Of a stretch of 5,858 nucleotides of DNA, positions 1 to 5,858 are shown one piece after another. Below the pieces are notes generated by a model. That model had not been told where the DNA came from. It saw nothing but the letters and a program-made list of their open reading frames with translations, and made no database searches. Both the position numbers and the translations under genes were made by a program. Each line of letters starts with the position of its first letter. Within the stretch, counting starts at the first letter, position 1. Source of the stretch: VMCP01 sp964645755 (lineage in GTDB: Bacteria > Bacteroidota > Bacteroidia > NS11-12g > UBA955); the NCBI GenBank assembly GCA_964645755.1, contig CAZYBT010000122.1, forward strand, positions 1 through 5,858. The letters are read 5' to 3'.

Positions 1-1
1 T

Positions 2-646
2 GATAATGAAATTGAGCCCCGAGATAATCCAATGGGTTGGGGCTTATTTTTTCACCCTGATTTGATTCGAAATACTTCACTTAATTCCAAAATGAAGGAC
101 TATTCTTTCTTTTCATATGAGATGGCAGAAGCGCTTCATTTATCTGAAAAAGAAAAGCAGTTGCTTTACGATTGCATTGTAAAAATTCAGTCGGAAGTTA
201 AAGAAAACATCGATGATTATAGTCAGACGATCATTGTTTCAACCATTGAACTTTTATTAAATTATTGCAATCGCTTTTATGGAAGACAGTTCATTACCCG
301 CAAAGCCACAAATAGAGATGTGTTAGAGAAAGTAGAGACGATATTGAAACAGTATTTTTCTACAGAAACACCCCTTAATGGTTTGCCTACGGTGAAATAT
401 CTTGCAGAAACTGTTCATTTGTCTCCAGGCTACCTTGGTGATTTACTCAAAAAAGAAACTGGCATGAATGCTCAGGAGCACATTCATCATGTTGTTATTG
501 ACCATGCGAAGAATGTTTTGTTAAATTCAGATTTATCTGTTAACGAAATAGCATATCAGTTAGGTTTTGAATATCCGCAATACTTCAGTCGTTTGTTTAA
601 ACAAAAAACTGGTAAAACTCCCTTGGAATTTCGGAATTTGAATTGA
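2..646 (+). CDS. AraC-family transcriptional regulator (5' partial)
   Basis: DNA-binding regulator of the AraC/XylS family, cut by the window edge. The frame is open from base 2, and the ten residues before the first ATG (base 32) continue naturally into GWGLFFHPDLI, which in this family lies inside the N-terminal sensing domain, so that ATG is not the true start. Counting from it, residues 1-90 are the end of the N-terminal (cupin-like) part and 95-204 form the C-terminal DNA-binding domain with two helix-turn-helices: the first around 120-141 (VKYLAETVHLSPGYLGDLLK), the second around 169-190. The family signature follows as NEIAYQLGFEYPQYFSRLFK and KTGKTPLEFR. It ends in TGA at 644-646 with no obvious terminator. 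Its target and ligand cannot be told: the upstream neighbours are outside the window and the next DNA is a decayed recombinase. The family assignment is firm, the regulon unknown. Confidence 0.93.
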   Translation, partial: DNEIEPRDNPMGWGLFFHPDLIRNTSLNSKMKDYSFFSYEMAEALHLSEKEKQLLYDCIVKIQSEVKENIDDYSQTIIVSTIELLLNYCNRFYGRQFITRKATNRDVLEKVETILKQYFSTETPLNGLPTVKYLAETVHLSPGYLGDLLKKETGMNAQEHIHHVVIDHAKNVLLNSDLSVNEIAYQLGFEYPQYFSRLFKQKTGKTPLEFRNLN

Positions 647-710
647 GATCAAGATTAAGGCATGTCATTGTTTGGTTTTTGATTATTTCAGCAAATTTGT
701 TTCATGATAG

Positions 711-1119
<409 letters not shown>

Positions 1120-1128
1120 ATTTATTTG

Positions 1129-1200
1129 TAGCCCGTAGGGGAATCGAACCCCTCTTTCCTCCGTGAAAGGGAGATGTCCTAACCGATAGACGAACGGGCC
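1129..1200 (-). tRNA. tRNA-Glu (anticodon TTC)
   Basis: A 72-base cloverleaf on the minus strand. The acceptor arms are GGCCCGT and ACGGGCT with discriminator A (first pair G:U), the D stem GTCT/GGAC with loop ATCGGTTA, the anticodon arm TCTCC-CTTTCAC-GGAGG giving anticodon TTC, a 4-base variable loop, and the T arm AGGGG-TTCGATT-CCCCT. CCA is not encoded. It is the first gene of a two-tRNA operon, with a strong-looking promoter 22 bases upstream and tRNA-fMet 9 bases downstream. Confidence 0.96.
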
Positions 1201-1221
1201 AGTTCGTTTTCGTTGGGGGTG

Positions 1222-1252
1222 CAAAATTAGATAAAATTTCTAATAAAACAAA
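1222..1252 (-). promoter_or_regulatory. Bacteroidota-type promoter of the tRNA operon
   Basis: On the minus strand there is TTTG (1252-1249), then exactly 19 bases, then TAATTTTG followed by C (1229-1222). This fits the Bacteroidota primary sigma consensus, TTTG near -33 and TAnnTTTG near -7. Transcription would start around 1215, giving a short leader before tRNA-Glu at 1200. The element fills the gap between the rsfS stop codon and the tRNAs. Confidence 0.75.
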
Positions 1253-1264
1253 TTTTTATTGAAA

Positions 1265-1633
1265 TTAATCTTCGTAAGCCGTGATTTTTCCATCACCCCA
1301 CAACTCTTCTAAGCCATAAAATGCTCGCTTTTCTTCCGAAAAGATATGAATTACAATGTTATAGTAATCTAATAATACCCACTCCGCGTTTTCTCCGCCT
1401 TCTCTGTGCTTTGGTTTTTCACTCAAAGTTTTTCTCATTTCATCCTCTACACTGTCGGCCAACGCATCTACTTGGCGACTTGAAGATCCATGGCATATCA
1501 CAAAAAAATCGGCAAACGCCCCACCTATCCCTCTTAAATCTATTGAAACAATTTTTAATCCTTTTTTCTCTTGCAAACCATGAACAGCTACCGCTACCAT
1601 TGCTTCCAATTCATCTGATTTATTTTTACTCAT
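1265..1633 (-). CDS. rsfS: Ribosomal silencing factor RsfS (DUF143/Iojap family)
   Basis: RsfS binds ribosomal protein uL14 on the large ribosomal subunit and blocks joining with the small one, lowering translation when nutrients are short; it acts in the cytoplasm. The family is recognised by an early IVSIDLRGI strand, then FADFFVICHGSSSRQVDALA, then the conserved core KPKHREGGENAEWVLLDYYN with IVIHIFSEEKRAFYGLEELW and a terminal GD. I chose the ATG at 1633 (MSKNKSDELEAMVAV), which gives about 122 residues, the usual length. An in-frame ATG at 1675 would add 14 residues that look unlike the family and would overlap the start of birA. Divergent from birA across a 31-base gap. After its TAA (1265-1267) come the tRNA promoter and tRNA genes rather than another gene of the same transcript. 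No terminator is evident. Confidence 0.93.
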   Translation of the reverse strand: MSKNKSDELEAMVAVAVHGLQEKKGLKIVSIDLRGIGGAFADFFVICHGSSSRQVDALADSVEDEMRKTLSEKPKHREGGENAEWVLLDYYNIVIHIFSEEKRAFYGLEELWGDGKITAYED

Positions 1634-1640
1634 TTGTTCG

Positions 1641-1658
1641 TTACTTTGTGCAAAGTTC
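1641..1658. promoter_or_regulatory. Near-symmetric palindrome between rsfS and birA, possible divergent promoter
   Basis: ACTTTG (1643-1648) and CAAAGT (1651-1656) form a perfect 6-base inverted repeat around TG, centred in the 31-base gap between the preferred rsfS start and birA. Each arm resembles a Bacteroidota -7 element (TAnnTTTG): TTACTTTG on plus and GAACTTTG on minus, each one base off. Start sites about 7 bases beyond would leave leaders of about 10 bases on both sides. No convincing TTTG at -33 is seen on either side, so this is a suggestion only. Confidence 0.35.
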
Positions 1659-1664
1659 GGAATT

Positions 1665-2444
1665 TTGACAGACATTCAGTTTCATCAATTTGTTTCAGGG
1701 GTAGAAATTTTTTACGCCAATCAATGTGAATCCACGCAAACACTATGTGTTTCGTTGGTTGAAAATAAATTGAAATCGCTCCAATCAATGGATATTCAAC
1801 CACCAACTTTGTCCATTTTTACATTTTTTCAGACAAACGGACGTGGACAAGGTGGTCATAATTGGATATCTGAACCGGGAAAAAATTTAGCCTTTACCAT
1901 TGCCATTCCTCTAATAGAGGAGGTTGATTTTGTTTGTTTGAATAAGTCTATCTCTGTTTCTATTTGTGAATTTATTCAGTCTTACCTAAGTGAAAATGTT
2001 GTCATTAAATGGCCAAACGATATTTATTGCAACTATAAAAAAATAGCGGGGTTGTTGTTTCAGGTTCAAACAATAGAAAATATCAAATATTTAGTTTTGG
2101 GTGTAGGCGTGAATGTGGAACAAACAAATTGGTCACCGGAGTTGCCCCATGCTGCAAGTTTGAAAGATTTTGGCGTTTCAAATTTGAATTTTTTTAACTT
2201 GGCTGAATCTTTATGTAAACATATTGTTTCTGGAATAGATTCAATAACCAAGCCTACAATTCATCTGATGTTTCAGAAAAAATTGATGAATTTGAATCAA
2301 ATTATCCGGATTATTCATGCAGATACTCAGCAAATTTCTGAAGTGACATTATTAGATGTCGATGAATTTGGTCGAATTCTTGTTCTCAAAGAAAATGGTG
2401 AAAAGGTAAGTTATCACCATGGACAGGTGTTTTTCAGAATATAA
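1665..2444 (+). CDS. birA: Biotin--[acetyl-CoA-carboxylase] ligase, monofunctional
   Basis: Biotin protein ligase: makes biotinyl-5'-AMP from biotin and ATP, then attaches biotin to the carrier lysine of biotin carboxylases such as acetyl-CoA carboxylase, in the cytoplasm. In order along 259 residues: CESTQ near 21-25; the biotin/adenylate loop GRGQGGHNW at 59-67, followed by SEPGKNLAFTIAIPL; KWPND at 115-119; KKIAGLLFQ at 125-133; and LGVGVN at 145-150. A small C-terminal beta domain follows (DEFGRILVLKENGEKVSYHHGQ). There is no N-terminal helix-turn-helix, so it is an enzyme only, not a biotin-operon repressor like E. coli BirA. The loop has Q62 and G63 where E. coli has R118 and R119. The start is inferred as TTG at 1665, because no ATG or GTG lies in frame before the conserved core. 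Divergent from rsfS. Confidence 0.93.
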   Translation: MTDIQFHQFVSGVEIFYANQCESTQTLCVSLVENKLKSLQSMDIQPPTLSIFTFFQTNGRGQGGHNWISEPGKNLAFTIAIPLIEEVDFVCLNKSISVSICEFIQSYLSENVVIKWPNDIYCNYKKIAGLLFQVQTIENIKYLVLGVGVNVEQTNWSPELPHAASLKDFGVSNLNFFNLAESLCKHIVSGIDSITKPTIHLMFQKKLMNLNQIIRIIHADTQQISEVTLLDVDEFGRILVLKENGEKVSYHHGQVFFRI

Positions 2445-2453
2445 ATAGATATC

Positions 2454-2491
2454 AATAGAATTATTTTTCATTGATTCGTGTTGATTCTATT
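2454..2491. repeat. Inverted and direct repeats between birA and the DUF1800 gene
   Basis: AATAGAAT (2454-2461) and ATTCTATT (2484-2491) are a perfect 8-base inverted repeat with a 22-base spacer. Inside lies a direct repeat, TTGATTC at 2471-2477 and again at 2481-2487, spaced exactly 10 bases, about one helical turn. A T-rich run follows (TAACTTTTTC). It could be a regulator site for the downstream operon or a weak AT-only terminator for birA; the stem has too few G:C pairs to be convincing as a terminator. Confidence 0.35.
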
Positions 2492-2508
2492 AACTTTTTC
2501 TATATTTT
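2481..2508 (+). promoter_or_regulatory. Possible promoter of the DUF1800/DUF1501 operon
   Basis: TTG (2481-2483), 17 bases, then TATATTTT (2501-2508) partly matches the Bacteroidota pattern TTTG/TAnnTTTG: the last G of the -7 box is T and the spacing is slightly short. Transcription would begin around 2515, about 20 bases before the ATG at 2535. The upstream element overlaps the second TTGATTC repeat, so a protein bound there could block or aid initiation. This is the best candidate in the gap, but weak. Confidence 0.3.
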
Positions 2509-2534
2509 CACGTCTAATTGGTAATTAAATCATT

Positions 2535-4205
2535 ATGAACATGGATCGCAGACAGTTTTTGTCCCTCAAAAATAAAAAAACCGAGGAAACAATCGTGCCA
2601 AAAGTTACACGAAGAACCACAACTGGACTCAACAAATACAGTGGAAGTTGGACAAAAGCGGAAGCGGCGCATTTGCTCAGGAGAACGCTTTATGGCCCTA
2701 AAGTTTCAGAAATCAATGCATTTGCTTCAAAAACGGTTTCTGAAGCTGTAGATGCATTGCTTGATGTTACTCAATATACGTTCTCACCGCCGGTGAACAA
2801 TTATCAGAATCAAACACCAGACTCTGCTGTAAGTTATGGAAGTACATGGGTAAACTCACCTTTAAACGTGGCGTTAGAAGGAAGTAGAAAAATTAGTTTA
2901 AAAAGTTGGCTTTGGTCGCTCCCGGCGCGTCAAAAAACAACAATTATGGAAAAAATGATTGTGTTTTGGCACAATCACATGCCGGTGCAATTGGCAGATG
3001 TTCCTGTAGCTTCAATTGGATATTATTATGTTAAAGTATTGAATGATTATGCTTTGGGGAATTTTAAATCACTTGTAAAGCAAATAACTTTGGATCCTGC
3101 CATGCTTTATTACCTCAATGGTCGTTTGAATACAAAAAATGCCCCTGATGAAAACTATGCTCGAGAGTTACAAGAGCTTTTTACTCTTGGAAAAGGTCCC
3201 GGAAGTCAGTATACCGAAGATGATGTAAAGGCAGCTGCACGGGTACTTACAGGATTTAATATCAATTTCACAACAACGCCATTTTCTACTGGTTTTGCAG
3301 CGGTGAACCACGACACTTCGAATAAAACGTTTTCATCTTTTTACGGCAACAAAACCGTAACAGGAAAAACAGGTGTTACCGCGGGTACTCAGGAACTCGA
3401 TGAATTGTTGAATATGATTTTTGCTGTTGATGAAGTTTCGAAACATGTATGCAGGAAATTATATCGCTATTTTGTTTACTATGAAATAGATGCGTCGGCT
3501 GAAACGAATGTAATAGAGCCTTTGGCAAAGATTTTTAGGGACAATAACTATGAAATTAAACCGGTGTTAAAGGCATTGTTTGAGAGTGAGCATTTTTATG
3601 ATTCTTGGAATCGTGCATGTGTTATTAAAGATCCGTTAACCCATCAGGCTGGACTGGTGAGGCAATGGGAAATGGCTTTTCCGACGGCTACAGATTACGA
3701 GGCAAATTATCAGATTTATGCTGTAGGAAGTTATTATGGACAATTAACTCAGATGAATTTGGGAGATCCACCAAGTGTTTCAGGTTGGGAGGCTTGGTAT
3801 CAAATGCCGTTATATCATCGAATTTGGATCAACAGTGATTCATTGCCGAAGAGAAATCAGTTTCAAGATTATTTATTGTGGATTGGTCATAAAGTAAAAT
3901 CATATACCTTTATGATTGACCCATGGGTAGTCACAAAACAGTTTACAGATCCCAAAAAAGCTGACACTTTGATATCAGATGCGTGTGAGTTTTTGCTCCC
4001 TATGTCGTTATCTAGTAATCAAATTGCATCATTGAGGGAAATATTATTGCCTGGAGGAATTCCAGATTACAATTGGAGTGATGAGTATCGGTCGGCAACC
4101 GATGCATCGGATCCAGATCATGCAGCATCATTGGCATCGGCTACGTCGAAATTAAAGAGTTTGTACAAGAGTATCATGAATTTATCGGAATATCAATTAT
4201 CATAA
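2535..4205 (+). CDS. DUF1800 domain-containing protein
   Basis: Protein of the DUF1800 family, biochemical role unknown. Signature blocks along 556 residues: AHLLRRTLYGP at 45-55; FWHNH at 144-148; YALGNFKSLVKQITLDPAM at 172-190, continuing LYYLNGRLNTKNAPDENYAR (191-210) and ELQELFTLGKG (211-221); a TEDDVKAAARVLTGF block to 241; NHD at 258-260; VCRKLYRYFVY at 305-315; LKALFESEHFYDSWN at 346-359; and LGDPPSVSGWEAWYQ at 409-423. Length is usual for the family. The N-terminus, MNMDRRQFLSLKNKK, has a twin-arginine-like RRQFL, but no hydrophobic stretch follows, so no working signal peptide is evident; neither is a C-terminal sorting domain. The second ATG (2541) would serve equally as start. The DUF1501 gene follows after 10 bases, surely one transcript; DUF1800 and DUF1501 genes are often paired in bacteria. 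The family is certain, the function unknown. Confidence 0.93.
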   Translation: MNMDRRQFLSLKNKKTEETIVPKVTRRTTTGLNKYSGSWTKAEAAHLLRRTLYGPKVSEINAFASKTVSEAVDALLDVTQYTFSPPVNNYQNQTPDSAVSYGSTWVNSPLNVALEGSRKISLKSWLWSLPARQKTTIMEKMIVFWHNHMPVQLADVPVASIGYYYVKVLNDYALGNFKSLVKQITLDPAMLYYLNGRLNTKNAPDENYARELQELFTLGKGPGSQYTEDDVKAAARVLTGFNINFTTTPFSTGFAAVNHDTSNKTFSSFYGNKTVTGKTGVTAGTQELDELLNMIFAVDEVSKHVCRKLYRYFVYYEIDASAETNVIEPLAKIFRDNNYEIKPVLKALFESEHFYDSWNRACVIKDPLTHQAGLVRQWEMAFPTATDYEANYQIYAVGSYYGQLTQMNLGDPPSVSGWEAWYQMPLYHRIWINSDSLPKRNQFQDYLLWIGHKVKSYTFMIDPWVVTKQFTDPKKADTLISDACEFLLPMSLSSNQIASLREILLPGGIPDYNWSDEYRSATDASDPDHAASLASATSKLKSLYKSIMNLSEYQLS

Positions 4206-4215
4206 AACAACGAAT

Positions 4216-5802
4216 ATGAAAAGAAGGATGTTTTTTAAATCGGCAGCTGCAGCAAGTGTGTTGCCGGTATCTCTAAACGGAATGAGTTTGAGAACATATG
4301 GCGAAAATTCGTTGTTGGGAGCCATTGGTAAACGAGGCAATGTAAATGATAGGGTTTTGGTTATCATTCAATTGAATGGTGGAAACGATGGTTTGAATAT
4401 GGTTGTACCTTTGGATCAATATTCAAATTTATCAAAAGCTAGAAGCAATGTAGTGCTGGATGAGGCGAAAGTTTTAAAATTGAGCGGAACTTTAAAAACT
4501 GGGTTTCATCCTAAAATGACTGGCTTACAGCAGATGTTCAATAATGGACTTGTAAATACAATACAGGGAATAGGTTATCCTCAGCCAAATTTTTCACATT
4601 TTAGAGCCACAGATATTTGGATGAGTGCATCTGATAGCGATAAAATGGTAGCAACAGGCTGGATGGGTCGGTATTTGGATAAGCGTTATCCAAATTTTCC
4701 AACAGGATATCCGAATTCTAATATGCCTGATCCTGTTGCCATTCAAATTGGTCCATTGGTATCTTTGAACTTTATGGGTCCAAGTGTGAGTATGGGGATG
4801 GCCATTACAGATCCAACAACATTTTATAATTTGGTGGATGGAAATACGGGGAGCAATGGCAGTACACCCAAAGACTTAGAATTGGCTTTTATCAGAGATT
4901 TAACACAGCAAACAAATCAGTATGCAACCGTGGTTAAAAGCGCTGCGAGCAAAGGAAAGAACTTGAGCACAAAGTATGGATCTGGAAATTCCTTGGCGGA
5001 CCAATTAAAAATTGTAGCCAAATTAATCAGTGGGGGTTTAAAAACGCCAGTTTATATGGTGAGTTTGGGAGGGTTTGATACGCACAGCAATCAGGTTGAA
5101 ACGGGTGATACATCTACGGGCACACATGCAACTTTAATGCAGCGATTGAGTGATGGAATTGCAGCATTTCAAGATGATTTAAAATTATTGGGTTTGAGTG
5201 ACCGAGTGGTTGGAATGACTTTTAGTGAATTTGGAAGAAGAATTCAAAGTAATGCAAGCGGGGGTACAGATCACGGCGCAGCAGCCCCAATGATTGTTTT
5301 TGGTGAAGCTGTTCAACCCGGAATTATTGGAAACAATGCGAATATACCGTCTACAACAACGGTGAATGACAATGTTCCAATGCAATTTGATTTCAGGCAG
5401 GTGTATGCAAGTGTGCTTAGAGATTGGTTTGAATTGGCAGCATCAGATGTAAAGATTTTGATGAATGGTGTAGATTATAACACGTTGCCAATTTTCAAGA
5501 GTAATCCTATGGGATTGGATGATTTTGCCGATTTTATGACGCAGATAGAGATTTCTGAGGTTTGGCCGAATCCAAGTACTGGTAAATTCCAAGTAGCATT
5601 TAATAGTGACGGCGGTGGTAGGTTGGCTTTATCGGTATATAATCCTTTGGGTGAGCGGGTTTATTACAAAGAACCAAAGGAGTACGGAGTTGGCAGATTT
5701 GAAATAGAAATAGATTTATCGGGATTGCGCAAAGGAAATTATATTGTACAATTAAGTGCTAACCAAAAGAATGTAAGCAGGTTGGTCACAGTGGTTGAAT
5801 GA
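4216..5802 (+). CDS. DUF1501 domain-containing protein with T9SS type A sorting domain
   Basis: Exported protein of the DUF1501 family, which is grouped with the alkaline phosphatase/sulfatase-like fold; its reaction is not known. The N-terminus is Tat-like: MKRRMFFKSAAAASVLPVSL has paired arginines, then a short hydrophobic segment. Family blocks: VLVIIQLNGGNDGLNMVVPL at 47-66; FSHFRATDIW at 126-135; SLGGFDTHSNQ at 283-293; FSEFGRRIQSNASGGTDHG at 336-354, followed by AAAPMIVFG; and FDFRQVYASVLRDWF at 391-405. D288/H290 and D352/H353 are plausible metal ligands by analogy with the fold (inference). Residues 446-528 are a separate sorting domain: ISEVWPNPSTGKFQV, LALSVYNPLGERVY, LSGLRKGNYIVQL and a final VSRLVTVVE, the T9SS type A pattern that directs release from the cell or attachment to its surface. 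It is co-transcribed with the DUF1800 gene 10 bases upstream and has no clear ribosome binding site, as is common in this phylum. No terminator is visible in the 56 bases after it. Confidence 0.94.
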   Translation: MKRRMFFKSAAAASVLPVSLNGMSLRTYGENSLLGAIGKRGNVNDRVLVIIQLNGGNDGLNMVVPLDQYSNLSKARSNVVLDEAKVLKLSGTLKTGFHPKMTGLQQMFNNGLVNTIQGIGYPQPNFSHFRATDIWMSASDSDKMVATGWMGRYLDKRYPNFPTGYPNSNMPDPVAIQIGPLVSLNFMGPSVSMGMAITDPTTFYNLVDGNTGSNGSTPKDLELAFIRDLTQQTNQYATVVKSAASKGKNLSTKYGSGNSLADQLKIVAKLISGGLKTPVYMVSLGGFDTHSNQVETGDTSTGTHATLMQRLSDGIAAFQDDLKLLGLSDRVVGMTFSEFGRRIQSNASGGTDHGAAAPMIVFGEAVQPGIIGNNANIPSTTTVNDNVPMQFDFRQVYASVLRDWFELAASDVKILMNGVDYNTLPIFKSNPMGLDDFADFMTQIEISEVWPNPSTGKFQVAFNSDGGGRLALSVYNPLGERVYYKEPKEYGVGRFEIEIDLSGLRKGNYIVQLSANQKNVSRLVTVVE

Positions 5803-5858
5803 TTCTAAAATCTTAAAAAAATTCTCAATATTTTTCTTGACATTTCGAAAAAATCCCT

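Noticed and set aside
1321..1668. A 115-codon plus-strand frame opposite rsfS
   Set aside because: Antisense to a well-conserved gene; its composition (many L, F, H, P) is what the complement of rsfS would give.
1665..1670. TTGACA as a sigma-70 type -35 box
   Set aside because: It lies at the start codon of birA with no matching -10 box, and this phylum uses a different promoter consensus.
2066..2251. A 61-codon minus-strand frame inside birA
   Set aside because: Lies fully inside a conserved gene and shows no family features.
4096..4150. Repeated GCATC-like units near the end of the DUF1800 gene
   Set aside because: They encode an alanine/serine/aspartate-rich tail; copies are irregular and the frame is intact, so this looks like low-complexity coding sequence rather than a functional repeat.
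5185..5385. A 66-codon minus-strand frame inside the DUF1501 gene
   Set aside because: Antisense shadow rich in C, N, S and H, overlapping conserved family blocks.
5803..5858. Possible terminator after the DUF1501 gene
   Set aside because: The stretch is AT-rich with A and T runs, but I found no G:C-containing hairpin before a T tract.

Overview
The window reads as ordinary chromosome of an AT-rich member of the Bacteroidota (Bacteroidetes). Four things point there: a consensus-like TTTG-N19-TAnnTTTG promoter in front of the tRNA genes, genes without clear Shine-Dalgarno sequences, a divergent rsfS/birA pair, and a type IX secretion (T9SS) sorting domain on the last protein. Genus or species cannot be read from the sequence.

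Layout. (1) 1-646: the 3' part of an AraC-family transcription regulator whose start lies before the window. (2) 647-1047: a gene-poor stretch with the decayed 3' end of a large serine recombinase (about 711-1010). One in-frame stop interrupts it, and its frame then runs on, antisense, into a tRNA gene. This is the trace of a lost mobile element. (3) 1011-1252, minus strand: a small tRNA operon with its promoter, tRNA-Glu(TTC), initiator tRNA-fMet(CAT) and an intrinsic terminator. (4) 1265-2444: rsfS (ribosomal silencing factor, minus) and birA (biotin protein ligase, plus), divergent housekeeping genes around a short, nearly symmetric palindromic control region. (5) 2535-5802: a two-gene operon, a DUF1800 protein followed 10 bases later by a DUF1501 protein with a Tat-like N-terminus and a T9SS type A C-terminal sorting domain.

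How the genes fit together. RsfS (translation control), BirA (activation of biotin carboxylases) and the tRNAs are core functions. The DUF1800/DUF1501 pair is a recurrent partnership of unknown biochemical role. Here the second protein looks exported and probably delivered to the cell surface, while the first has no obvious export signal apart from an RR motif. I see no defence system, CRISPR array, intact mobile element or clearly new system. The most distinctive points are the recombinase remnant abutting tRNA-fMet, the Tat-like plus T9SS signal combination, and the symmetric rsfS/birA control region.
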